Shown here: positions 22,578 to 32,890 of the stretch, piece by piece
How the letters are laid out: each line of letters opens with the position of its first letter
How positions within the stretch are numbered: the stretch's first letter is position 1
NCBI RefSeq assembly: GCF_021917145.1
Contig: NC_061062.1
Location: 5,485,847 to 5,549,846 of the forward strand
From: Hypomesus transpacificus
Taxonomy: Eukaryota > Chordata > Actinopteri > Osmeriformes > Osmeridae
Length of the DNA stretch: 64,000 bases
Direction of reading: 5' to 3'
Notes under the pieces: model-generated
What the model saw: the letters and a program-made list of their open reading frames with translations, nothing else
Told to the model about the DNA's origin: nothing
Database searches by the model: none
Program-made: the position numbers and the translations under genes

Positions 22578-24572
22578 ATGATGCTGGCGGTGTGTGTGGA
22601 CGCACCAGGGGGTCCAGAAGGTTTGCTTTTGAGGAAGGTCACTAAACCTCAATCCAGAGCTGGAGAAGTTCTTATCAAAATCCACGCAACTGCTCTGAAC
22701 CGGGCAGACTTGTTGCAGGTAGCCTGCAAGTACTTTTTTAACCAACCTGACTGCAGTAGTGTGATTAGGGCTAATTGTATAATGTCTGGGTAATTATTCA
22801 TACTGAGATACAAATTATGAAGAAAAATTAATAAATACAAATTATTTGTGCAATAAGTAGGTCATTATTGACGTCATGACTGCACAAATATATTTGTTGT
22901 CGTTGTCTTTAGAGGAGAGGACTGTACCCAGCTCCTCCAGGTGAAAGTGAGATCCTGGGCCTAGAGGTTGCTGGGACTGTGGCCAGCACAGGTGCCGGGG
23001 TGAAGGGCTCCTGGAGGACAGGTGATCGAGTCATGGCCCTCCTGTCTGGAGGCGGATATGCAGAGTACGTCTCTGTGCCAGAAGAGCTGCTCATGTCGGT
23101 CCCCTCCCACCTCTCTCTCTACCAGGCCGCTGCGATCCCTGAGGCCTGGCTCACTGCCTTCCAGCTCCTGCACCTCGTAGGTATGGAGTGGTACTGTTGT
23201 TACATCAGCTGCTGTGACTCAACCAACAGTGTGTTGAGTTAGATTTGATCCTGTTACATCTGGAAGGAGAGTCTGAGCTGTCTTGCGTCATTGCACAGCC
23301 CGGGTGAAGGAGGGAGAGGTGGTTTTGGTGCATGCCGGAGCCAGTGGCGTTGGAACCGCGGCGATCCAGCTCGTCCGATTGGCCGGTGCCGTCCCCGTGG
23401 TTACAGCAGGAAGCCCGGAGAAATTGCAGATAGCAAAGGAGCTGGGGGCAGCAGCTGGTTTCAACTACAGAAAAGAAAACTTTGCAGAGAAAGTCTGCGA
23501 TTTCACGAAAGGTCGGTCGTTGATAAGAGACAAGCCCATTTCATCTCACTCAGACGTGACACTTTTTAAAAAACTTTTGTTTCTTCTCAGGTGAACTTCT
23601 AAGTGAACATTCACAAACCATTGGAGCATAAACGCTTATAAATACATTTATTGGATTTTATTTTACAATAGGCAGGGGAGCAGACATTATTTTGGACTGC
23701 GTTGGGGGAAGCTGCTGGGAGAGGAATGTGGACTGTCTGGCCCTGGATGGGAGATGGGTGCTGTTTGGCGCCATGGGTGGAAAGACGGTGGAGGGAGAGC
23801 TTCTGGGCAGGCTGCTGTCCAGGCGAGGACAGCTCCTCTGCAGCCTGCTCCGCTCACGCAGTCTGCAGGTAAAGGGGCCAGGGGAAAGAAACGGCAGAAA
23901 ATGAATGTTGAATTATGGTTTTACATAATATAAGCCTGTGTGTTTGAGAATATGGATTGACAAAGTTGTATTAAGTTGTTTAAGACTTTTTATGTGAAGC
24001 AGTGCACTACCTCAATCCTGGTCCTCGGGACCCCCTGCCCTGCATGTTTTAGATATTTCCCTGCTCCAACACACCTGTTTCAAATAAATGGGCCTGATAA
24101 CGACCCATTAATTTGAATCAGGTGTGTTTGAGGAGGGAAACATCTAAAATGTGCAGGGCAGGGGGTCCCGAGGACCAGGATTGGGAACCACTGCACTAGA
24201 ACATGGATTCACAATGTTGTATGATGTTACTAGCCTATATAATACAGTGTGTGCGAGAACGGTCACATTGATTTATTCATGTCGGTCAACAGCACTTTTA
24301 ACCATCTGGTCTTGTCACCTCTAACCCAGTACAAAGCAGATCTGGTGAGGGCTTTCTCAGAAGGGGTGTTGCCCTCCTTCTCTAACCAGACCTCCTCCCT
24401 GAGGCCGGTTATTGACAGCACCTTTGACCTGGAGCAGATTGCAGACGCTCACAGACACATGGAAGCCAATAGAAACATGGGGAAGATTGTCATCAAGGTG
24501 TTGTCATCACCACACCTTCAGTCTCAACCATCTATCCCGACTGAAGTCTCTGGTTCCTGTGATTCATTTTGA
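22578..24572 (+). CDS. tp53i3: Quinone oxidoreductase PIG3
   Basis: This is a zeta-crystallin-type NADPH:quinone reductase of the medium-chain dehydrogenase family; the human gene is p53-induced. Exons are 22578-22718, 22913-23180, 23299-23511, 23672-23868 and 24330-24572 (TGA), giving 353 residues. It aligns from end to end with human TP53I3 as I remember it: [27 protein letters not shown], the nucleotide-binding loop [42 protein letters not shown] and [16 protein letters not shown]. The start ATG immediately follows an acceptor (TTCAG|ATG), so a 5' non-coding exon is expected. The C-terminus has about 20 extra residues after the family's usual end. The last intron carries a palindromic MITE. 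A poly(A) signal AATAAA is at 24749. Confidence 0.93.
24000..24196. mobile_element. Palindromic hAT-type MITE in the tp53i3 intron
   Basis: A foldback of about 195 bp: AATCCTGGTCCTCGGGACCC on the left is mirrored by GGGTCCCGAGGACCAGGATT on the right, with CAGTG-like ends. The interior contains CTGCTCCAACACACCTG and its inverse. It is the same internal family as the element at 35086-35276. Target duplications are not clear. Confidence 0.75.
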
Positions 24573-25909
24573 GAGGATGGTGTAGGGACCTGTTGAAAGA
24601 CTGTAGTCGTTTTTAACTGGGCGTATCCCTTCTATCAATGTAAAATACATTGGACTCCTAGCCCCCAGGTGTAGGTTTGTTTAAAATGTGTGGGGGGGAA
24701 GCTTTGTTTAATAACTGAGAATGTGGTTGTTTAAATACAAATGTCTGAATAAAAAGTGGGGGGGACAGATATGCCGTTTTCAAAAAATGAGTGTCAAATG
24801 TCCCTCAACCTCAACCTACCCTTTAAACAGTGTAAGGCTGGATGTCAACCCGCCCCCATCTCTCATATGCTAAAATATGGACGGAGTCCCTATTGGATGG
24901 TTTTCACACCTCATTGTGTAAACTTACTGTTGCTTTGCTAGTCATATGTTGATAATTAAGGATCAAGATGTGATCTGATGTTGTTCAACAGATAATGGTT
25001 GGATATAAAGGGAATTGTGAAGCATTGTTCTCTAGATTCTTGATCTCCTGAGGGCTTTTCCTCAGCTCTGGCTTCTCTTCTCCTTCTTACTCTTTCTCTG
25101 ATTTACAATAATCATCATGGTAGAGTAGGTAAGTCTTCACTTTGTAACTTGTTTGCCATGCAAGTGATTTAATTAATTTGCAATGTTATTAAATATCTAG
25201 TCATCTATTACTGTAATTTAACCCATTAGTCAAATAATTGTACTTCCAGCATATTTGGTACACTGTTCAATGTACCCCCCCTTCCTTTAAACGTAGGGGA
25301 ATAGTTGTGGTTTTTTGACCAAAAATGTAACCACTTACAACAGCATACGTGTAGCCTACAATGGGCATGTAGCTACACTGCACACGAAGGGAGACATGAC
25401 ATTGCGTAATTATTTTATATATTAATTCGGGAACAAATACAATTATTACAACTTGTTCAAAAACGTTATTCGTAATGTTTTAAATTCACAGTCAATGCTT
25501 AAAACACGATAGGCTATAGCCTTTACATCTGATGTAGCTAATGTAAGGAATTGAAGCAATAGTATTAAAGTACGTCACATTGCAGGACTACCGTAGGGTA
25601 TATTGCTTAAATAGTCTATGAAGTAAACTGTATTTGGGGTGGGATTATGTGCGTAAACTGGGCTACAACCACGCTAGACTAACCAGTGGACAAAATGACA
25701 AGAAGCCGGAATCGGCCGTCACAATCAAAAGTTTCACTTCCTGAACTCACTGAGAACATTTGTTTTAGAGGTAGTTTCTGAGTTTGTCCTTTAGTTTGGA
25801 ACAAGGACATTCCGTTTTAGCTAAGGATTAACGCAAGCAAATGCAGGCTGCATAATTAAGATAATGCCCTTCTGAAGAACTAACCCAATCTTCGTAAACC
25901 GAGTAAGAA
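24573..25909. other. Intergenic tp53i3-dnajc5; no coding gene seen
   Basis: It holds the tp53i3 3' UTR (to about 24.77 kb), then A/T-rich sequence. A possible donor AGTAG|GTAAGT near 25130 could end a 5' non-coding exon of the cysteine-string gene. Nothing else is supported. Confidence 0.35.
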
Positions 25910-26239
25910 ATGCTAGTGGACTTTTTTGATCCATTTCGAAATCAAGTTGGAGTGTTATTGGAGCATTTCAACAGCTACAATCTGTCAACAGAAACAACAA
26001 AGGTACGTACGATTGATAGGCTTTAGTTCTTGAGTGTGTGTGTACGCACGCCTGTATATTTATATGTAGTCTAATACAGTCAATGTCTTGACTTATAATA
26101 GGCCTATACGTGTTATGACATTTTAGCTTAAGCCTGTAAAGTTGAAATGGAAACACCATCACGTCGGTATACTTGTCATGCGATGACAGTGGTTGTTACA
26201 ATTTCTAATCTCTGGTCTTTCTTAATTTGGTAGAAATAA
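25910..26239 (+). promoter_or_regulatory. Upstream ORF in the dnajc5-type 5' leader
   Basis: An ATG at 25910 opens a frame through the 5' exon (donor AAAG|GTACGT at 26002) and joins the next exon at 26234, where AAA TAA closes it after 32 codons. The stop ends 8 nt before the main start codon at 26248. If translated it could restrain initiation at the main start. Confidence 0.5.
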
Positions 26240-26247
26240 AAAACAAC

Positions 26248-26934
26248 ATGGCAGAACGAAGTATACCTCATCGGAGGATGTCCACAGAAGGGGTCAGTTT
26301 ATACATGCTGATGGAGCTGGAAAAAGGCGCAACAGCAGAGCAGATCAAAAAGGCGTACAGGTGCCCTGTCAGCAGGCTTCTCAGCCAGATCACATGTTTA
26401 TTTCTGGGTATTTAATGGTGGGTGAAGTCTACCGGTTAAAAAAGTAATTGTCTGCCTCTTTCAGGAAACTGGCACTTAAATATCACCCTGATAAGAATCC
26501 CAATAACCCAGAGGCTGCCGAGAAGTTCAAAGAGATCAACAACGCCAACACTATCCTCAATGATGACACCAAGAGGAAGATCTATGACGAGTATGGCTCC
26601 ATGGGCCTCAACATTGCAGAACAGTTTGGAGACGAGAGTGTCAAATACTATTTCCTCATGTCCAAATGTTGGTTTAAGGTACGCACAATCAACCATAGAA
26701 GTCGACAAAACACCTTTGACTACAAAATATGTTTTTATTGTAAGGAATGTGCCAACAATACTAAGTGTCTTACACTGTTTAAGCAACTGATGGGCATTCA
26801 TATGAGTCTTTCTATTAATGACAAGTCAAGTTGGCCTGTCTGTCTACCTATCTTAACTTTCAATCTGTCTATTTTTTGATCTATCCATCCATCTTCAGAC
26901 CCTGATGTATTGCTGCTGTTTTTTCACCGGCTGT

Positions 26935-26965
<31 letters not shown>

Positions 26966-27825
26966 TCAGCTGTGGGCGGGGCAACCCCAACGAGGAGGAC
27001 TTCGGCAACATAGATCCAGATGAGCTGGAGGCCCAGATACGAGCTGAGCAGGAGCGAGGTCAGTGTGGGGTGGAGGGAGTGTGGGGTGGGAGAATGGTGG
27101 TGGGGTGGGACTGGGTGAATGCCCTGCCATAAGCCATATTGAAATGTTGTGACAAACAGTCAACAGATGTGAAATCTGTCCATGTTCGCAAAACATAAAC
27201 AACGTGCTTAAAAGTAGTGTGAGGGAGGGAGGAGCGTAATAGGACAACCCCTGTATGTATTTTCAGATTGTTCTGATCCTTTTCTTTTGTTTCAGCTGGT
27301 GACACTGTTATAGTCGCTCAACCGAGCCCTAGCGAAGCCACTGTGTCGCCTGAAACTGTGATAGTCATTCAGCCAGGCCCTAATGAGGGCACTGTGTCAG
27401 GTGAAACCCAGAATCTGCTCAGACAGCTCAGACCACTGCTTTCCTTTCCATGTGTCACTTACAAACGACCACAAATACTCTTCATTATGCAGCTTATTAA
27501 CCCCCAATTCATGTCATTAAGGTTTACTCGTTTGTTTGTTGCCTATTGCTGTCACTCATGCCAATTTCCACTTTAGCTCTAACTGCTTACTAATGGGCGG
27601 CCCAGGGGGTGTTTGATTTGTGGTTGCTGTTATGGTTTTGACGGTAATACAGTCACTGACTCTTGTGGATGAAATGTCCTTAATGTTGCTGTGGAGGAAG
27701 TTAAGACATTAGTATACAGTATGTCCTGTTTGTGTAACATGACACATGAATATTGTTCTCTGTTGCCCTCTGCAGGTGAAAATGAGCCTATTGTGATCCA
27801 GCCCCATATGGACATCACAGACTAG
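26248..27825 (+). CDS. dnajc5g: Cysteine-string protein, DNAJC5 gamma type
   Basis: This is an Hsp40 co-chaperone of secretory and synaptic vesicles, anchored by palmitoylation of its cysteine string. Coding exons are 26248-26360, 26465-26678, 26899-27058, 27296-27400 and 27776-27825 (TAG), giving 213 residues. The J domain occupies about residues 18-85 with the HPD motif in [15 protein letters not shown]. The linker [17 protein letters not shown] is typical of CSP. The string (CCCFF, then [15 protein letters not shown]) has 14 cysteines encoded largely by a TGC repeat. The C-terminus is built of three imperfect repeats around VIVxQPxP, the last ending QPHMDITD. Choice of the gamma paralogue rests on the neighbour being an SLC30A3-like gene, as in human 2p23; DNAJC5 alpha or beta is less likely. 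An AATAAA is at 28267. Confidence 0.85.
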
Positions 27826-28986
27826 GACCTCAACATGCCACAGCTTTACTATCTCTTCCCATGTTTGTGTGTTTTTTAACCGTGACAGGAGTTGCAATGA
27901 TGTCTGTCCCAAAGATCACATGGGGTTGAAATTAGTTGTGAATGTATTATTAGAATCTTTTTTTAAGGGAATTTGTTTACAGGAATCATTCTTTCTGATT
28001 GTGTTATCCTTTTAATGTTGCTAATCTAATTTGACGCCGAGGGGATTATCTTTGCATTGAATGGAAATGTGTATCAAAGTAGTTTCATTGTACACTTGTG
28101 AATAAGTGGGTTTGGGACTGAAAGTAAACCATGCCTTTTGAATAGATTGTAAATGTGTGTGCACTAAAGTTCCAATGATGCTGTGTTTCCACTTTAGAGA
28201 TGTAAAAAATCGCAATTGACCGCAAGTAAAATATTGCTTTACAAGGAGAAATGTGAAATAATTACAAATAAATGTATAGTGTCAATATCCAGATAAATAT
28301 TATTTTCTGCTTGCAGCTTGTGTATATCCAGGCTAGCTCACTTTCTGAATACTTTCCAGGTAATATTAACATTTGAGCAAACTCAGGGTGTAACCACAAA
28401 GCCAGCATGTCATTTGCATATATATTAATTATATTATAATACTTAAAACGACTGACTTTTTGGTAAAATATGCACTTAACTTGTTATAAAAACTTGATGA
28501 GAAATGTCCACTGCTGTTTTCTCAATCTAACTTTTGCCAACGTCAAACATTACATGGTTTTGCCAAAAATCTCAAATAACGTGTGTCACATGATTTTCTT
28601 ATTTTCTTTCTACACTTGGTATTGTAAAATATATGTTTTATGTATCTGTATGTAAAATACAATTCCGTGATATCATTAAAACGGGATGATGCATACTGTT
28701 TCAAGAGGTAAGCAGACATGCAAATATGAAGAAGCGTTCCCAGACAGACCGGGAGCCTATTAGTGAATGACCCGTCCTGTTATTGGCTATTTCTGAAACA
28801 TGGCCCTCATGAGACCTATCACACGTACCTTTCCAGGTGACAATTTTCCATGTGAGGACAAGAAGCACAGAGAACGAAGCAGCGCTTAAAACCAGTTTCA
28901 GTGTATTTTTTTCTTCCATTTAATTGAGAGAAGTTTGTGCTGTTGCTAACAGTGTTGGACTATTGTTTCATTTAATTTGAACTAGC
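27826..28986. other. 3' UTR of the cysteine-string gene and slc30a promoter side
   Basis: A/T-rich sequence with no supported gene. A poly(A) signal AATAAA lies at 28267 and the zinc transporter starts at 28987. A short A/T-rich stretch around 28420-28470 is the only compositional feature. Confidence 0.4.
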
Positions 28987-31900
28987 ATGACCTTTAAGCC
29001 GATGGCTTCCGAGAGGCACAATCTAATCGAGGATGAATCCAAAACGTATTCAGTGGCACTGCTAAGGTATGGCGTTTTACTGTGGAAGCAAATCAGTGAC
29101 AAGTTTAGCATTTTTAAAGGCATTAAATACTTAATATTGAATTTTAAACAACCCGGAATTCACATATCAATATATTTCCATGTAAAAAAAAAATCTGATT
29201 TGAAATTGAAGGCTCGGAAATTCAGGGTGCACACATTTCGGCTCGAATTTGATAGGCTCAAATTTGATAAGCTCGAATTTTTTAGGCTTGAATTTAAGCA
29301 ACCTGAACTTGTTTTACATTGAAATATATTAATATGAGAATTCGGTGTTTAAATTTAAATATGAAGTATTCAATGCCTTTTAAAATAGTCACTGATTTGC
29401 TTTACCAATATTTTTTGTATTTGTTAATTAGGCTATACTCCTAGTTGCTGTCGACATTTTTGATGTTTTGTGCAGCTCGTTGACAGAAAAATTGGCATAT
29501 TGTCAATTTGGAACACTGCTGTGTTCCCCATAAGGAATAGCCTACAACTAAATGTAAAACTTGTATAGAGTAAGATTGTCCACTTTGCACCCTCTAAGGC
29601 CCTCATGCTTGCGAGTTGCTTTTCCCCCCTAAGTTCAACAGAGGATATTGAAGATACACCAAGCACTGTCGATGCTTGGCAACCTACTGCTCACTGCCAC
29701 GGCAATGACAGGATTCCATGGACAAGAAGAAATGAAAAACAGGTGGCAAAACGAAAGCTCATGATTACTTGTGCCGTCAGCCTAATATTCATGGTTGGAG
29801 AGGTGATTGGTAAGACTGTCAGTTTGTCAGAATCCAGTCATCTTTTAAGACATACTATTGACTAAAATGACTAAATGTAAATGTACTATTGTCTCAGTTT
29901 TGTTGTTGTTGTCTGTTTCTGTTGTGAAAACAGATATGTTTGTATTTCATCTTGTGCTGTCCAGGTGGGTATGCAGCCCATAGTCTGGCTATAATGACAG
30001 ATGCAGCACATCTCCTCACAGACTTTGGCAGCATCATGGTTAGCCTCTGCTCCTTGTGGCTATCATCCAGACCAGCCACCAAAACCATGAATTTTGGATG
30101 GCATCGCTCAGGTTAGTCCCTACTGCTGTTAATAAGATGAAAAGTCCACCTTATAGGATACAAAAAACAGGTTTTGGATACAGACGTATCCTTCAAAACC
30201 ACAACAACCACCTTCATGTTCATGTCTTTTGAAACAGAGATCTTGGGTGCCCTGCTGTCAGTGTTCTCCATCTGGGCTGTCACTGGGGTACTGGTGTTCA
30301 TCGCTGTACAGAGAATCCTCAATGATGACTACGAGATCAACAGCTATGCTATGCTCATCACTTCTGGCTGTGCAGTGGGTGTCAACATTTTGTGAGCGAA
30401 CTGAGATTCTGACTAAGTTGTACACTCTTCCATCTACTGTTCTTAAGATTGTGTGGGAGCAACATGTGAAGTTGAAGGTTGGGGAGTAGGGGATGCATGT
30501 AGCTCAGTGGTAAAGTACGTGGTTGCAAATCAAGGGGTTGCAGGTTAAAAAGCTCTCCCATACATCTCTGGAGAAATGAAGACTTTATTTGTTTCATAGG
30601 ATGGCCCTGATCCTCCACCAATCGTCCTCGAACGGCCACGCTCACAGCCACGGGCTCGCTCCTCAACATAGCCCTCAAGGTGGCCAGGGCAACACCAGTG
30701 TGAGGGCGGCCTTCATCCATGTGGTGGGAGACTTGCTGCAGAGTGTTGGTGTACTTGTGGCAGCCATCACCATTCACTTCTGGGTAGGCAGAGGGCCAGA
30801 AAACACTGGACAGCAGCCTGAATCCACAGATAGTAGAACATAGTTCAATGGATTGATGACGACCATGTTGTTTTTTTAAACAGTGTTATTGTTCTAACCT
30901 GTATTTACTGACCCCCTCCCTACCTATCCTGTCCTGGACAGCCTGAGTTTAAGATAGCTGATCCTGTCTGCACCTTCTTGTTCTCCTTTTTCGTTCTGGG
31001 AACCACCGTCACCATCTTCAAAGACGTCTGTAAAATACTCATGGAAGGTAGGTCTGGTTCCATCATTCTGCTTGAACTGTGAATCCTGTTGACTGCCTAC
31101 TAATCGAATTCAAGGTTGTTAGAGGCTTAACTGTCATCACCTTCAATGATCCTGGCCATGCCCACTGTACTTGACAGGGGTCCCCAGAGGTGTGGACTTC
31201 AACATTGTGAGAGAGCTGCTCCAGTCCCTGAGAGGAGTCAAGGCAACACACAACCTCCACATGTGGGCCCTCACCACCACTCATTCTCTGCTGTCAGTCC
31301 ACCTGGCTGTTGGTGGGTTGCACTCCGTGGACTGACTAAGCAGCACTCTGCTCTTTCCTCCTGTCCTGTCCGCTGTCCATGGCAGGAGAAGTTCTCTAAG
31401 GCTTCGAGGACTCTATCAGATAGTTTGTGTGTGAGCATACATGACAGATAACAGACATGAGAAACACCCCTAGTAACTGGGATATTTATCTGTGTTAGCA
31501 TACTGTAGATGAATATAAGTATGGCTACATTTTTTCAGAAATGATTCCAGTTAGGATAACGTTGGGTGTTTTGACGTTATACTGATATTACATTAATCAC
31601 AGGATATTTACATTTACATTTAGTCACTTAGCAGACGCTCTTATCCAGAGCGACTTACAGTAAGTACAGGGACATTCCCCCCGAAGCAAGTAGGGTGAAG
31701 TCCCTTGCCCAAGGACACAATATCAGTTGGCATGGCTGGGAATCGAACTGGCAACCTTCAGATTACAAGCCCGACTCCCTCACCGCTCAGCCATCTAACT
31801 CCCCCACTACATTATATAACAGGAATCATCTGTCAAACCATGAAAAAAGGCAGTGATAGTTATTTGAAATCATCTGTGTCTTCAACCAAAACCAATCTTG

Positions 31901-32096
31901 AACCAATTTGAAAACAAAACGAATGGTTTGTTTATTTATTTGTTTCCTAGAAGAGGATGCCAATCCACAGGTAGTCCTCATGGAGGCAACAAAACTCCTG
32001 GAGTCTGAGTTTGGTTTCTCCAGCATCACCATCCAGGTCGAGAGGTTTTCAGAGGACATGGCCATTTGCTCACGATGCCAGGACCTCACAGACTGA
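28987..32096 (+). CDS. slc30a3: Zinc transporter of the SLC30A2/3/8 subfamily (SLC30A3-like)
   Basis: This is a Zn2+/H+ exchanger loading zinc into secretory or synaptic vesicles. Exons are 28987-29066, 29634-29809, 29965-30111, 30238-30391, 30600-30783, 30942-31047, 31178-31312 and 31951-32096 (TGA), giving 375 residues. The HCHG motif in the N-terminus, [12 protein letters not shown] (HxxxD of TM2) and [11 protein letters not shown] (HxxxD of TM5) are present; these are the family's transport-site residues. The His loop is short (GHAHSHG). [19 protein letters not shown] and the CxxC-like tail CSRCQD are typical of ZnT2, ZnT3 and ZnT8. The symbol is chosen by synteny with human SLC30A3 next to DNAJC5G; by sequence alone ZnT2 or ZnT8 is equally plausible. 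Introns carry a foldback element and SINEs. An AATAAA is at 32581. Confidence 0.85.
29086..29403. mobile_element. Foldback MITE in intron 1 of the zinc transporter
   Basis: The left arm starts AAGCAAATCAGTGAC and the right arm ends GTCACTGATTTGCTT. The mirrored stretch of about 100 bp on each side also includes AAAGGCATTAAATACTTAAT against its inverse. The centre has four imperfect copies of a 15-16 bp unit GGCTCGAATTTGATA. No open frame. Confidence 0.75.
30492..30560 (+). mobile_element. tRNA-derived SINE head (family B)
   Basis: ATGTAGCTCAGTGGTAAAGT resembles an A box and GGTTGCAGGTTAAAA a decayed B box. It lies in a zinc-transporter intron. Confidence 0.45.
31608..31805 (-). mobile_element. 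tRNA-derived SINE (family A)
   Basis: On the minus strand the head reads GATGGCTGAGCGGTGAGGGA with a B box GGTTGCCAGTTCGATTCCCA, followed by a body and the tail TAAGAGCGTCTGCTAAGTGA ending ATGTAAATGTAAA. It lies in the last intron of the zinc transporter. Confidence 0.8.
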
Positions 32097-32890
32097 AACT
32101 GACTGGGGGAGAGAGTACTCTCTCCTGGTTCCAATGTTGTCCAAATTAAGTCTTTGAAGAGGCATTGAAAATATGAATTTGATAGTAACATGTAGAAAGA
32201 TTATACATTTTATATATTTATTGCATGTAGTGTAAAATGGGTGTGTAAAATTAGTCTTTGTTACAGGTGTGAGATGTGTGGGAAAGTTCCTGGTTCAATC
32301 AATATTGGCTTTTACTGTCCCAAGATAATGGACGGGCAAGGTCGATTCCTAGGCCTGGTGCAAGGTCAAGTATTTTTTTGTGGTATGATGTACTTAAAGC
32401 CTGCTTAACTTAGTTTATGTCTGTGTCTAAATCAAATCACAGTAAACACAATGTGCCCTATTTATTGTTTCAACATAGGCACGAGTGGGTTCCAATTAGT
32501 AAAAATATGCAGCAAAACACGAACTCAGAATGTGACATTCTTATTGAATTTTGTCAACTTCAACAGACGTTTCACTACACAATAAAAGACAAAGCATTAA
32601 TAATTTTTGCATTACAATATACTCCTTGGTATACCTAGGTAATACTGAATAGGTAACAATAATTCCTGTTGTAAAATGTACTTCAGAAGAAGAAAAGTGC
32701 ATTGTGTTTCAGTGGAATTAGTCTTTTTTTAAAGCATTGTACATTTTAATAGAGACTTTATGAAAAAGATTGCCTCGATGACCTGGTGATGAAGAGCAAT
32801 TTTTTCAAGTTTCTTTTGAGGTTTTAACAACTTTCGCTTTGCCAATTGAGGTATTTCATGGTTTTTAATTAAGACTGATTGATGTGTGTC
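32097..32890. other. Tail-to-tail interval; no coding gene seen
   Basis: It holds the zinc-transporter 3' UTR and the region where the final third of the COQ8A-like kinase would be expected on the minus strand. No similarity to that missing part could be recognised. Confidence 0.45.
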
